Positions 36,203 to 45,270 of a stretch of 64,000 nt of DNA are shown here, piece by piece. Source of the stretch: Clostridium fermenticellae. GTDB taxonomy: Bacteria; Bacillota; Clostridia; Clostridiales; Clostridiaceae. The stretch is taken from the NCBI RefSeq assembly GCF_003600355.1, contig NZ_CP032416.1:1260183-1324182 (forward strand). Reading direction: 5' to 3'. The notes beneath the pieces were generated by a model, which made no database searches, had not been told where the DNA came from, and was given only the letters and a program-made list of their open reading frames with translations. The first letter of the stretch is position 1, and the number at the start of each line of letters is the position of its first letter. Position numbers and translations under genes: made by a program.

Positions 36203-37489
36203 TTGAAAATATATGTGGTTAAATCAGGTGATTCCGTATGGTCTATAGCTAGAAGATATGGAGTAACACCACAGAGTATAATAAGTGCAAATGAGCTTTC
36301 TAATTCAGATACTTTGGTTGTTGGACAAAGCTTGGTTATACCGACCAAGGAAGGAGTGTATGTTGTCAAACCATCAGATAGCTTGTGGTCAATTTCAAAC
36401 AAATTTGGAGTTTCTGTTCAGAGTATAATTGAATTGAATGATTTAATGAGTCCATTTAGGATTTTTCCAGGTCAGAATTTAAGAATTCCGGAATATAGTA
36501 AAAACTATGGCACAATTGAGGCTAACGCATTTATACAACCTTCAACTCCAGATAGAGAAAGGGAAATATTAAGAGAACCTATAAAGAATTTAACATATCT
36601 AACTCCATTTAGTCATCATATTACAGAAAGTGGTGGGCTTACACCATTAAATGATTCAACCATAATTGAAGAAGCCAAAGCTAATGGTGTAGCACCAATG
36701 CTTTCCGTTACGAATATTTCTGGTAGTAATTTTGATACCCAGCTTGTAAGCAGAATACTAAATAATGAAAACCTGCAGGAAACTCTAATAAATAATATTA
36801 TCGATTTAATAAGGAAAAAATCTTATTTTGGAGTAATAGTAGATTTTGAGAGGATACCTCCAGCAGATAGGCAGAAGTATAATGATTTTTTGAGGAGACT
36901 TGCCCAAAAACTTCATCCTCTTGGATATATTATAGCTACAGCTTTGGCTCCCAAGACGTATGATGTTTTAGAAGGTGCATGGCATGGTGCACATGACTAT
37001 AAAGCACATGGGGAAATAGTTGATTTTGTAATAATAATGACATACGAGTGGGGATGGTCAGGCGGACCACCTATGGCTGTAGCCCCAATTGATGAAGTAA
37101 GAAAAGTAATAAATTATGCTGTTTCTGTAATACCTCCATATAAAATTATGATTGGTATTCCACTATATGGATATGACTGGACACTTCCATATACGCCAGG
37201 AGGAGAGTTTGCAGAGAGTATAGGAAATCAAGAAGCGATAGATAGAGCACGACAATACAAGCAGTCTATAAAATATGATCAAAAATCTCAATCACCATAT
37301 TATAATTATTTTGATGCTGGTGGAAGGGAACATGTAGTATGGTTTGAAGATGCGCGTAGTGTCAGAGAAAAGTATAGGCTTGTTAGCCAGTATGGATTGC
37401 GGGGAATAAGTTATTGGGTATTAGCACAACCATTTCCTCAAAACTGGCAGATATTAAGTAACATGTTCAATATAAGAAAGGTTACTTAA
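36203..37489 (+). CDS. LysM-LysM-GH18 spore peptidoglycan hydrolase (YaaH/SleL type)
   Basis: A 428-residue enzyme with two LysM repeats (about 1-45, KIYVVKSGDSVWSIARRYG, and 48-92, VYVVKPSDSLWSISNKFG) and a glycoside hydrolase 18 domain (about 105-428). The catalytic loop is FGVIVDFERIPPADR, where the D-F-E residues match the DxxDxDxE motif end. In Bacillus this architecture belongs to YaaH/SleL, spore cortex-lytic N-acetylglucosaminidases localised to the coat; the LysMs bind glycan. No signal peptide is present, consistent with mother-cell deposition. TTG 36203 after AAGGAAGGT. Monocistronic. Confidence 0.9.
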   Translation: MKIYVVKSGDSVWSIARRYGVTPQSIISANELSNSDTLVVGQSLVIPTKEGVYVVKPSDSLWSISNKFGVSVQSIIELNDLMSPFRIFPGQNLRIPEYSKNYGTIEANAFIQPSTPDREREILREPIKNLTYLTPFSHHITESGGLTPLNDSTIIEEAKANGVAPMLSVTNISGSNFDTQLVSRILNNENLQETLINNIIDLIRKKSYFGVIVDFERIPPADRQKYNDFLRRLAQKLHPLGYIIATALAPKTYDVLEGAWHGAHDYKAHGEIVDFVIIMTYEWGWSGGPPMAVAPIDEVRKVINYAVSVIPPYKIMIGIPLYGYDWTLPYTPGGEFAESIGNQEAIDRARQYKQSIKYDQKSQSPYYNYFDAGGREHVVWFEDARSVREKYRLVSQYGLRGISYWVLAQPFPQNWQILSNMFNIRKVT

Positions 37490-37519
37490 GCAAATATTTA
37501 AATTAGAATATACGTGGTA

Positions 37520-37580
37520 TACTTATATTTCAGGCTGTTGATAAACTTATTTTGTCAGCAGTCTTTTGAGTTTTTTGTAA
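37520..37580 (+). terminator. Weak hairpin after LysM-GH18 gene
   Basis: AGGCTGTTGA faces TCAGCAGTC with about 13 loop bases, and T-rich sequence follows (TTTTGAGTTTTTTG). The stem has mismatches, so it is less certain than the others. Confidence 0.45.
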
Positions 37581-37640
37581 AACAGCATTAGTGATACATT
37601 TTTCAAAATAGGGAAATAATATTTTGGAGAGGTGTTTTAC

Positions 37641-38141
37641 TTGAAACATAAAAAGAATAAAATAATTCACTTTTTGATATTTGGAAGTATCTATTTAAAT
37701 GTAGAGGTTATAGTAAGGGCTATTTGCTGCTCACTAAATGGTATAAATGGCATATCGAGGTGGAGTTTATGTGGATGGACTTCACTGTGGATGTTTCCGA
37801 TCGGTGGAATGTGTGCACTGGTAATAGGATCATTGAATGATAGGGAGGTATACTATAAACTTAAAATGTGGCAGCAGGTAATTATAGGAGGTTCACTTAT
37901 CACTGCAGTGGAGCTTTTAAGTGGCACATTTTTAAATATGTATCTAGGATTAAGTATATGGAATTATTCTTATGAAAAATGTAATTTTTTTGGACAAATA
38001 TGCCTGAAAAATTGTTTCTATTGGTACCTACTGAGCGTAGTAATAATATGGTTTGATGATGAACTTTCGTATTATATATATGGGGAAGAAAAACCTGAAA
38101 GTTTGATTAATTATTTCAAAAAGCTATTTACAAATAAATGA
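37641..38141 (+). CDS. Putative ABC-transporter type IV (CmpB-like) membrane protein
   Basis: A 166-residue membrane protein with four or so hydrophobic segments. The pattern (WSLCGWTSLWMFPIGGMC, MWQQVIIGGSLITAVELLSG, LGLSIWNYS) matches the PF06541 family annotated putative ABC-transporter type IV. No ATPase partner is adjacent. The TTG at 37641 follows GGAGAGGTG; the GTG at 37632 lies inside the site. Function unknown. Confidence 0.75.
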   Translation: MKHKKNKIIHFLIFGSIYLNVEVIVRAICCSLNGINGISRWSLCGWTSLWMFPIGGMCALVIGSLNDREVYYKLKMWQQVIIGGSLITAVELLSGTFLNMYLGLSIWNYSYEKCNFFGQICLKNCFYWYLLSVVIIWFDDELSYYIYGEEKPESLINYFKKLFTNK

Positions 38142-38233
38142 TTTAGTAAGTTTTAGATACTAAAATTGCTATATCTGTTAGAGGATAAATGTACAGCTTG
38201 TTGAGAATATAACTCAACAGGCTGTATTGGTAT

Positions 38234-38680
38234 TTATGAACAGGAAAAGGCTTCTATATTTCTTAAATCAAGTCCAAAGGATGTCCATCTACGTCCTCTT
38301 GGTGTCCATCTAAATCCTGATATAGATCTAGGACCAATAGAAGTTATATATGCCCAGTATGAATTCCCGTTTGTTTGCCATATATATGCAAATCTGTTTC
38401 TACATGGTCTTATGGCTTTTGAATCAATTGGTTTTGGTCTTGGCCTTGGTCCGGGACCGCCATGGCCGCCAGGACCACTAGGACCGCCGGACCATCCTTT
38501 ATGTGCGTTTTTCTTGTTTGGTGTGAATGATGGAGGTGGTCCGGGTGGGTTAACCCTTGGCATATTCAAAGTTTGATATACGAAAGGACACATAGAAAAA
38601 GGACATTCTGATTCAAAGTTTTCATCTTCAGAGTTTGTATAATCATCTGTTCTCATGTAATCTAAATCACTATAATACAT
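38234..38680 (-). CDS. Pro/Gly-rich protein with conserved C-terminal domain, unknown function
   Basis: A 148-residue soluble protein I do not recognise by name. The N-terminal 45 residues are acidic (SEDENFESECPFSMCPFVY), the centre (about 45-85) is Pro/Gly-rich (GPGGHGGPGPRPRPKP), and a compact C-terminal part (about 90-148) has RPCRNRFAYIWQTNGNSYWA and FRWTPRGRRWTSFGLDLRNI. The C-terminal aromatic/arginine block looks like a folded domain with an intact reading frame. Paired cysteines (SECPFSMCPF, a final FSCS) and a coat-like Gly-Pro linker suggest a spore surface or cross-linked structural protein; this is inference. Start codon ATG 38680 has TAGGAGG upstream. It is convergent with the CmpB-like gene. 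Confidence 0.65.
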   Translation of the reverse strand: MYYSDLDYMRTDDYTNSEDENFESECPFSMCPFVYQTLNMPRVNPPGPPPSFTPNKKNAHKGWSGGPSGPGGHGGPGPRPRPKPIDSKAIRPCRNRFAYIWQTNGNSYWAYITSIGPRSISGFRWTPRGRRWTSFGLDLRNIEAFSCS

Positions 38681-38815
38681 ATTTCCTCCTAAACAATCTG
38701 CTACAATAATAAGTTATGTTTATAAAATTTTTTTGTTACTTAATTTTTGTAATTTTTATGATATACTAAAGTGTGTAGAATTTTAAAATATAATTTTTAA
38801 CTATTAATAAAGGTG

Positions 38816-38869
38816 GTGTTTAAAATCTGCTTTGACAATTGTGTCTTTAGCGGAATATATTTAAAATGA
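38816..38869 (+). CDS. Possible 17-codon Cys-containing leader ORF overlapping the desulfurase start
   Basis: GTG 38816 opens [17 protein letters not shown], which ends at TGA 38867-38869 and overlaps the ATG of the next gene as ATGA. The downstream gene has a weak ribosome binding site of its own, so coupled translation is plausible. The site AAAGGTG is almost adjacent to the GTG, closer than optimal. Two cysteine codons in a leader before a cysteine-using enzyme are suggestive only. No comparison is available. Confidence 0.3.
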   Translation: MFKICFDNCVFSGIYLK

Positions 38870-40014
38870 ATAGAGAAATTTATATGGATTACGCGGCAAC
38901 TACTTATATGAAGCCGGAAGTTATTAAAGATATGAAAACTTATATGGATGAATACTTTGGAAATGCATCATCTATTTATCATATATCACGGAAGACAAGA
39001 ATGGCTATAGATATATCAAGAAAGAGGGTGGCTGATGCCATAAATTCAAATATTGATGAAATATATTTTACATCTGGAGGTTCAGAGTCTGATAATTGGG
39101 CACTTAAAGGCATAGCTTTTGCAAATAAAGATAAGGGAAAACATATAATAACTACAGCTATAGAGCATCATGCAGTTATAAATACATGCAAGTATCTGGA
39201 AAAACTCGGATTCGAGATCACATATCTTCCTGTAAATAAATATGGAATGGTCGATCTTCATAATTTAAAAAAAGCAGTAAGAAAAGATACTATATTGGTA
39301 TCGGTTATGTTTGCAAATAATGAAATAGGAACTATAGAGCCTGTTAAGAAAATCGGAGATTTTTGCAGACATAATAAAATAATATTTCATACAGATGCAG
39401 TTCAAGCAGTTGGGAATATTCCAATTGACGTTAAAACTATGAATATAGATTTACTTTCAATGTCATCACATAAATTTTATGGACCTAAAGGTGTAGGTGC
39501 GCTGTACATAAGAAAAGGAATTCGAATAGATAGTTTAATTCATGGTGGTTCACAAGAAAGAGGCAGAAGAGCCGGAACTTATAATACACCTGGTATTGTG
39601 GGTATTGGAAAGGCTATTTCTATTGCAGTTAAAAATTTGGAAGTTCAAAAGGAGAGACTCACAAAGCTCAGGGATATGTTTATTAAAGAACTTCTTGAGA
39701 TACAGGATACAAGTTTAAATGGTTCACCGGGAAAAGAGAGGCTTCCTGGAAATATAAATGTAACCTTTAAGGGAATAGAAGCTGAAACATTGCTTATAAT
39801 GCTTGATTCCAGAGGAATCTATGTATCATCTGGAAGTGCATGTTCGGCAGGAGCACTCGAGCCATCACACGTACTTATTGCAATAGGATTAACAGAAAGT
39901 ATGGCAAAAAGCTCTATAAGATTTACAATAGGATCAGGAACTACTTATGAGGAGATAGCTTATGTTCTAGAGGTAGTTAAAGAATGTGTGAATAAATTGA
40001 GAAATAACAAATAA
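38866..40014 (+). CDS. Cysteine desulfurase (YrvO-like, paired with MnmA)
   Basis: A 382-residue NifS/IscS-type PLP enzyme, clearly paralogous to the isc-operon enzyme at 14329. [32 protein letters not shown], the PLP lysine in [10 protein letters not shown] and catalytic Cys in [15 protein letters not shown] are intact. mnmA follows 31 bases later. In Bacillus subtilis YrvO is the dedicated sulfur donor of MnmA and lies beside it, so this copy most likely serves tRNA thiolation. The start ATG is by homology; the site before it is weak. Confidence 0.9.
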   Translation: MNREIYMDYAATTYMKPEVIKDMKTYMDEYFGNASSIYHISRKTRMAIDISRKRVADAINSNIDEIYFTSGGSESDNWALKGIAFANKDKGKHIITTAIEHHAVINTCKYLEKLGFEITYLPVNKYGMVDLHNLKKAVRKDTILVSVMFANNEIGTIEPVKKIGDFCRHNKIIFHTDAVQAVGNIPIDVKTMNIDLLSMSSHKFYGPKGVGALYIRKGIRIDSLIHGGSQERGRRAGTYNTPGIVGIGKAISIAVKNLEVQKERLTKLRDMFIKELLEIQDTSLNGSPGKERLPGNINVTFKGIEAETLLIMLDSRGIYVSSGSACSAGALEPSHVLIAIGLTESMAKSSIRFTIGSGTTYEEIAYVLEVVKECVNKLRNNK

Positions 40015-40045
40015 TATATTAATTTATGACTATAAGGTGGTAATT

Positions 40046-41122
40046 ATGAATAAAAAGGTTGTTGTCGGAATGAGTGGAGGAGTAGACAGTTCTGTAACTG
40101 CCTACTTGCTTAAGGAACAAGGATATGATGTTATAGGAGTAACTATGCAGGTATGGCAGGAGGATGAGGAATATGAAGCAAATGAAGGAGGATGCTGTTC
40201 ATTAAGTTCAGTAGAAGATGCGAGGAGAGTTGCTTATAAACTTAATATTCCATTTTATGTTATTAACTTTAAAGAAATTTTTAAAAAAGATGTTATAGAT
40301 TACTTTATAGATGAATATATGAATGGAAGAACTCCTAATCCATGTATAGCTTGTAATAAATATATAAAGTTTGATGCATTATTAAAGAAGGCCATGGATT
40401 TGGGAGCTGATTATGTTGCAACAGGTCACTATGCGATAATAGAAAATAAGAATGGAAGGTACGTAATAAGAAGATCAAAAGATGATAAGAAGGATCAGAC
40501 CTATGTGCTTTATAATTTAACTCAATTTCAATTATCCCATACACTTATGCCATGTGGTATATACAAAAAAGATCATATAAGAGAAATCGCAAAGGAAATA
40601 GGACTTTCTGTTCATAACAAGAAGGATAGTGAAGAGATATGTTTTATACCAGATAATAATCATGGCAGATATATAGAAAAGCAGGTTCCAGATAAAATAA
40701 AACCGGGAAATTTTGTTGATAAAAAAGGGAATGTGCTTGGAACTCATAAAGGTATAATATATTATACGATAGGACAGAGGAAAGGGCTTGGAATTTCATT
40801 TGGGAAACCAATGTATGTTGCGGATATAAATCCACTTACAAATGAAATTGTTCTTGGAGATGAGGAAGATATATTTAAAACAGAGCTAATCGCAAAGAAT
40901 GTGAATTTCATACCATTCGAAAGTCTTCAGGGAACGATGGAAGTAGAAGCTAAAGTAAGATATTCAGCTAAAGCTTCCAGCGCATGGATAACTCAGCTTT
41001 CTGATGGAAGAGTCAAGGTAAAATTTGAACATAAACAGAGGGCTATAACTAAAGGGCAGTCTGTAGTGTTCTATTCTAAAGATCTGCTTGTTGGTGGTGG
41101 AATAATAGAGGAAGTTTTGTAA
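40046..41122 (+). CDS. mnmA: tRNA-specific 2-thiouridylase MnmA
   Basis: A 358-residue PP-loop ATPase that makes 2-thiouridine at position 34 of tRNA-Lys, -Glu and -Gln. The PP-loop GMSGGVDSS is at the N-terminus. The two catalytic cysteines are in [12 protein letters not shown] and [13 protein letters not shown], and GQRKGLG and the C-terminal barrel follow. ATG 40046 follows TAAGGTGG; a GTG nine bases before is rejected. The desulfurase upstream should supply sulfur. Confidence 0.96.
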   Translation: MNKKVVVGMSGGVDSSVTAYLLKEQGYDVIGVTMQVWQEDEEYEANEGGCCSLSSVEDARRVAYKLNIPFYVINFKEIFKKDVIDYFIDEYMNGRTPNPCIACNKYIKFDALLKKAMDLGADYVATGHYAIIENKNGRYVIRRSKDDKKDQTYVLYNLTQFQLSHTLMPCGIYKKDHIREIAKEIGLSVHNKKDSEEICFIPDNNHGRYIEKQVPDKIKPGNFVDKKGNVLGTHKGIIYYTIGQRKGLGISFGKPMYVADINPLTNEIVLGDEEDIFKTELIAKNVNFIPFESLQGTMEVEAKVRYSAKASSAWITQLSDGRVKVKFEHKQRAITKGQSVVFYSKDLLVGGGIIEEVL

Positions 41123-41136
41123 AATGTAAATATAAA

Positions 41137-41177
41137 GATAGAAATCTGATTTACATTCACTGAATCGGATTTCTATT
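41137..41177. terminator. Terminator between mnmA and the dehydratase-family gene
   Basis: ATAGAAATCTGATT pairs with AATCGGATTTCTAT with one T-G pair. It lies between convergent genes and can serve both, although T-runs are short. Confidence 0.75.
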
Positions 41178-41199
41178 CTTATATTGATTGAATTGAATG

Positions 41200-42348
41200 T
41201 TAAAGCATCTCTATAAATGCTGAAATTCTGGTTTTTATTTGTCCTACATCAGTTTGGGAATAATCTGTTTCTATGGCCATATAAGGTAAATTCTTCTCGT
41301 TATTTACAAATTGTTTTATTCCATAAGATTCGACACTATATGGATGACATGACTGAAGTATTACATCAACAACCCCATCTATTTTATAATCATCTATTAG
41401 TTCTGAGAGCAAATTTATCCTATTAGTATTTGGTGTCATACAGGCACATCCGATGTTTAGATATTTATCTGCAATTGCATCTATTGGGTCTTGCTTTTCG
41501 TCAACCAGTTTGGAAATTTCTTTAACACCTGTACAATCTTCATAACAAACTACTACACCGTCGTTATCTTCAATTGAATGTACAATTTTTTCTGTGGCTT
41601 CGCCCATTGGACATCCGGTTATAAGTATTCTTTTGGCATCTGTTGATACTTCTCTTTTACCATTATTATAATCTTCTTTGATTTTTACAACCATATCATG
41701 CAGATCTTTTATTAAAGATTCCTTGTCCCATTTAAAAGATGAACCATTTATAACTCTTAATAGATCTATACCATTTATTGGCGGAGGAGTCATTTTACCT
41801 AATTCATAAAACTCTTTTAGAGCAAGCCTTTCTTTATTACGTAGTTTAATGGAATCTTCAAGCATTTCTTGAGTAATAGTAACATTAAATTCCTTTTCAA
41901 GTCTTTCTTTTAAATTTATTAATTCATCTCTCCACAATTTGTAACTATCTTTATCATTAGCTTTTTGTGGTAGATGCATGATATGTAGATTTTTAAACTT
42001 TCCAAGGTATTCATACATCTTTTTTTTCCCATCACATGTAGTTTCTCCAATAATTAAATCTGAAAAATAAAAGTATGGGCATTTATCGGTAAGAGCAAAT
42101 CCATAACTTGATTTTATGAGAGGACACAAATTTCTAGGCAGATGTTTTTCAGCATCCGGTATTGTTTCATCACTTTTAGAACAAAGAGATACAGATATGG
42201 CACCAGAAGCATTTATAATTTCCCATGGTGTAAAAGTACAAAAAGTACCTACAATTTTTTTGCCACTGTCTTTAAGGTCTTTTATGGTAATAAATCCCTG
42301 CTTTCTTGAATCACTAAAATCATTAAATATTTTGGGTAAATCATTCAT
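41200..42348 (-). CDS. 2-hydroxyacyl-CoA dehydratase family protein (YjiM/double-cubane cluster protein type)
   Basis: A 382-residue member of the HgdB/HgdC-type dehydratase family. It has the family TTCDGKKKMYEYLG block, CPLIKSSYGF and the C-terminal SCHPYSVESYG and IETDYSQTDVGQIKTR. Cysteines at about 37, 56, 75, 90 and 105 and further GCACMTPN and CHPY sites are candidate Fe-S ligands. Single-subunit members such as E. coli YjiM and the Carboxydothermus double-cubane cluster protein normally pair with an ATP-dependent activase (YjiL/HgdC-like). None lies beside it here. The substrate is unknown. An upstream partial copy of the repeat lies at 42392-42514. Confidence 0.82.
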   Translation of the reverse strand: MNDLPKIFNDFSDSRKQGFITIKDLKDSGKKIVGTFCTFTPWEIINASGAISVSLCSKSDETIPDAEKHLPRNLCPLIKSSYGFALTDKCPYFYFSDLIIGETTCDGKKKMYEYLGKFKNLHIMHLPQKANDKDSYKLWRDELINLKERLEKEFNVTITQEMLEDSIKLRNKERLALKEFYELGKMTPPPINGIDLLRVINGSSFKWDKESLIKDLHDMVVKIKEDYNNGKREVSTDAKRILITGCPMGEATEKIVHSIEDNDGVVVCYEDCTGVKEISKLVDEKQDPIDAIADKYLNIGCACMTPNTNRINLLSELIDDYKIDGVVDVILQSCHPYSVESYGIKQFVNNEKNLPYMAIETDYSQTDVGQIKTRISAFIEML

Positions 42349-42391
42349 TTATCTATTGATACCTCCAATTAAATGTTTAAGTTAGAAAATC

Positions 42392-42514
42392 TATAGGTTT
42401 TGTAATTTCAAACTTAACCTATACTTCAGCTGACATTTTCAAAATTCGTCACCTAAAAAATTTCTAGTAAGTCTAAGTTCGTATTTATAAAAATCTAAGC
42501 AGATTTTATAAACT
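42392..42514. repeat. Long-hairpin dispersed element, copy 3 (left half only)
   Basis: Starts TATAGGTTTTGTAA (42392-42405), one base off the terminal repeat, and runs through the same arm as copies 1 and 4 (CAAAATTCGTCACCTAAAAA and AGATTTTATAAACTC), stopping where the core should begin. The right arm and right end are absent. It lies upstream of the dehydratase-family gene. Confidence 0.7.
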
Positions 42515-42612
42515 CCATATAAGTTTTATATGTTAATTTTAACATATAATGCAGCATTTATAGTTAAATATTTAAATAAAATCTTTTTTGTTTTATTTAA
42601 TACTAAATTTAA

Positions 42613-42655
42613 AGCAGCTTCCAGAGACTTATATTTCTGGAAGTTGTTTTTTTTG
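42613..42655 (+). terminator. Hairpin overlapping end of CDF gene, plus-strand T-run
   Basis: CAGCTTCCAGA pairs with TCTGGAAGTTG (one G-T pair), then eight Ts on the plus strand. On the minus strand the hairpin overlaps the last codons of the CDF gene but is followed by weaker T sequence. The orientation suggests it blocks plus-strand read-through as much as it ends the CDF transcript. Confidence 0.5.
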
Positions 42656-43504
42656 TGTTTCTGGTTCGGCGTGTATAACGATATATGATTTAGGAAATAC
42701 ATTATTTATTTCTTTTTCAATAATATCACAGATATCGTGTGCTTGTATTAAAGATGAGTTTCTATCTACATTTAAATGAATGTCTATTTGTTTCTCATTT
42801 CCGCATTGTCTTGTTCTTAAATTATGATATCCTTTTATTTCTTTGTGTGAATTTATTATGATTAGAAGCTTGTTTATATCTTCATCTGATAATTTGCTAT
42901 CAACTAAATCCTTCATTGATTTTTTAGTTAAGTCTATTGATGTTTTTATTATTAAAAATCCAACTATAACAGCAGTTATAGGATCTATAATTTTAATTCC
43001 GGTTATTTTTACAAGTAAAAGTCCTAAAAATACGCCGAAAGCTGTTATTACATCTGTGAATAAATGTGCACCATCTGCTTCAAGGGCTATGGAATTTGTT
43101 TTTTGTGCAATCTTTTTTAGAGTCAATGAAATAAAAAGATTTACCAGAGCTGCAATTCCCATAACTAAAAGTCCAGGGCCGACAGCTTCTATATTTGAGC
43201 CACATATGATTTTTTTTACTGATTCGAATATTATAAGAGCCGCAGCTAAAAATATTAACATTGCCTCAACAAATCCGGATAAGTTTTCATACTTGCCGTG
43301 ACCGAAAGGATGCTCGTAATCTTCAGCCTTAGATGCTTTCTTTATAGAGAAATATGCTATAAAACTGGCTATAAGATCTATAGAAGAATGAATTGCTTCG
43401 GATATAACACTTACAGATCCGATCAATAGACCAGCTGAAAATTTAAATATTATGAGCAGCGAATTAGAAAATATAGATAAAACTGCTGCATTGTTCTTTC
43501 CCAT
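42629..43504 (-). CDS. Cation diffusion facilitator (CDF) family metal transporter
   Basis: A 291-residue CDF transporter with six membrane helices. AISEAIHSSIDLIASFIA and the metal-site residues HSSID/ HPFGHGKYE (TM2) and LEADGAHLFTDV, with the matching aspartate (TM5), are the family pattern. A cytosolic C-terminal domain (about 205-291) has HLNVDRNSSLIQAHDICD. It exports Zn2+, Fe2+ or Mn2+ by proton exchange. Start ATG 43504 is ten bases after GGAGGT; the upstream ATG 43522 overlaps that site and is rejected. Confidence 0.9.
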   Translation of the reverse strand: MGKNNAAVLSIFSNSLLIIFKFSAGLLIGSVSVISEAIHSSIDLIASFIAYFSIKKASKAEDYEHPFGHGKYENLSGFVEAMLIFLAAALIIFESVKKIICGSNIEAVGPGLLVMGIAALVNLFISLTLKKIAQKTNSIALEADGAHLFTDVITAFGVFLGLLLVKITGIKIIDPITAVIVGFLIIKTSIDLTKKSMKDLVDSKLSDEDINKLLIIINSHKEIKGYHNLRTRQCGNEKQIDIHLNVDRNSSLIQAHDICDIIEKEINNVFPKSYIVIHAEPETQKKQLPEI

Positions 43505-43714
43505 TTTTACATTAACCTCCATGTTATTTATATATAAAAATTCAATCTAAATATATAATCTATTAAATATTATATGTTCAATTGATAAATATGTTACATT
43601 AATTATAAACTTTAATATAATATAAATCAACAGATTATCAATAATATCTCAACAGAATTATATTATCAATTGATAATGAAAAACAATTTCCTATGCAAAT
43701 GATTCGCAAAAAAT

Positions 43715-43757
43715 AACTTGCTGGACACATATACTATATATGTGTCCAGCAAGTTTA
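43715..43757 (-). terminator. Terminator after cfa
   Basis: A perfect 19-bp inverted repeat (AACTTGCTGGACACATATA) with a 3-base centre. On the minus strand it is followed by TTATTTTTTG. Confidence 0.9.
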
Positions 43758-43794
43758 TTATATTTTCATATAAAAATTTATAAACAATTAAGTG

Positions 43795-44970
43795 TTATTT
43801 ATATAAATAATTTCTTGTCATTGGTAATTCGTTATTTAAATCTTTTGTTATTATAAATTGATGTATATCTACTACTCCATAATGGAAAGATGCCGCACAA
43901 GAATTAAGATATAATCTCCACATTCTAATGAATTTATCATCAAAGTTTTGTTTTACCTCGTCAAGATGAGTCTCAAAGTTTGAAGCCCAGTGCTCTAGGG
44001 TTTTACAATAATGAAGCCTTAAGCTTTCAGCATCTACGAGATGGAAATCGAGTTCTGGGAATGATGATACTATTTCTCTTACAGAAGGAATGTATCCTCC
44101 CGGGAATATATATCTTGTTATCCACTTATTGCATTCACTCTCGAAAAGTCCTGTAATGCAGTGAAGCAGGAATACGCCATGATCTTTTAATATTTTTTCT
44201 ACAGTATCCATATACATTGGTATATTTGCATGACCAACATGCTCAAGCATTCCTACACTTACAATTCTATCAAATTTTCTGTTTAGCTTAGGAAGTTCTC
44301 TATAATCTAGATATTCAACTTCAACTAAATCTTCCAGATGATTTTCTTTGATTTTTTCCTGAACGCTTGAATATTGCTCCTTACTTAAGGTTATTCCAAG
44401 TGCATGAACATTGTATAATTTTGCGGCTTTTAATATCAAATTTCCCCAGCCACATCCTATATCAAGTAGGGTTTGCCCCGCCTTTAAGTTCAGTTTCTTT
44501 AATATGTATTCTACTTTGTTTTCCTGAGCTTGATCCAGGCTATCATCTTCATTTTTAAAATATCCACAAGAGTAATTTAAATTTTTATCAAGCCACAAAC
44601 TATAAAAATCATTTCCGATATCATAGTGATGCGATATATCTTTTTTTTGATCTTTTATTGATGTACCAACTGATTTGAATAGTTTATTGAGCAACTTGTG
44701 GTTGTGGAGGAAACTTTTTTTGTTTCTGTAGATAGATTCAATAATTTCCTGTACGCTTCCTTCGAAATCAATATCTCCATTCATATAAGCTTCACCAAAG
44801 GCTAGACTTGCATCTTCCAAAATTGATTTTTTACTTATTGGTTTATTAAATGTTATTTTAAATTTAGGTTCACCATCTCCGAATTTTTTTGTCGTGCCAT
44901 CCCAAAAAGTAACAGTAAAAGAGTCTGCTGAAATATTCTTCAGTAACTCTTCGAGAAATAGTTTATCCAT
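43795..44970 (-). CDS. cfa: Cyclopropane-fatty-acyl-phospholipid synthase
   Basis: A 391-residue SAM methyltransferase. It has HHYDIGNDFYSLWLDKNLNY and SCGYF (substrate region), SAM motif LDIGCGWGNLILKAA, and later VSVGMLEHVGHANIPMYM, IFPGGYIPS and the C-terminal HYCKTLEHWASNFE. It adds a methylene to cis double bonds of membrane phospholipids for stress protection. Start ATG 44970 follows AAGGAGATGACGCAA. A longer frame beginning at 45042 includes that site and is not supported. Confidence 0.94.
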   Translation of the reverse strand: MDKLFLEELLKNISADSFTVTFWDGTTKKFGDGEPKFKITFNKPISKKSILEDASLAFGEAYMNGDIDFEGSVQEIIESIYRNKKSFLHNHKLLNKLFKSVGTSIKDQKKDISHHYDIGNDFYSLWLDKNLNYSCGYFKNEDDSLDQAQENKVEYILKKLNLKAGQTLLDIGCGWGNLILKAAKLYNVHALGITLSKEQYSSVQEKIKENHLEDLVEVEYLDYRELPKLNRKFDRIVSVGMLEHVGHANIPMYMDTVEKILKDHGVFLLHCITGLFESECNKWITRYIFPGGYIPSVREIVSSFPELDFHLVDAESLRLHYCKTLEHWASNFETHLDEVKQNFDDKFIRMWRLYLNSCAASFHYGVVDIHQFIITKDLNNELPMTRNYLYK

Positions 44971-45042
44971 TTGCGTCATCTCCTTATACAATTTATGATC
45001 CGTATTAAAAATATACTGTTTAAGTAAAAACTTACCTAGCAC

Positions 45043-45168
45043 AATATAATTTTACACTTTTTAGTTTGAATACACAATATATTAAAATGAAAAAATACAA
45101 ATATAAAACTAAATTAATTGGAAAAGATAGTATTGATAAAAAAATTTTTTAAAATTTAAAAATTATTA
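45043..45168. other. A/T-rich gap upstream of the leucine leader promoter
   Basis: No ORF or motif is seen apart from the promoter at 45169; it separates divergent cfa and leu units. Confidence 0.4.
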
Positions 45169-45198
45169 TTGACATTTATATTGATCGAGTGATAGAAT
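45169..45198 (+). promoter_or_regulatory. SigA-type promoter of leu operon
   Basis: TTGACA (45169-45174) and TAGAAT (45193-45198) with an 18-base spacer, about 75 bases upstream of the first T-box. Confidence 0.75.
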
Positions 45199-45270
45199 AT
45201 AAAACAATAAGTTGATAAACTAAAAAATATATATGAAGTTGAGTTTTATATTAGACTCTTCCTAATTATT

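Noticed and set aside
42555-42600. Continuation of hairpin copy 3 to a right end
   Set aside because: No TTACAAACCCTATA-like end and no pairing arm was found; the copy stops before the core.
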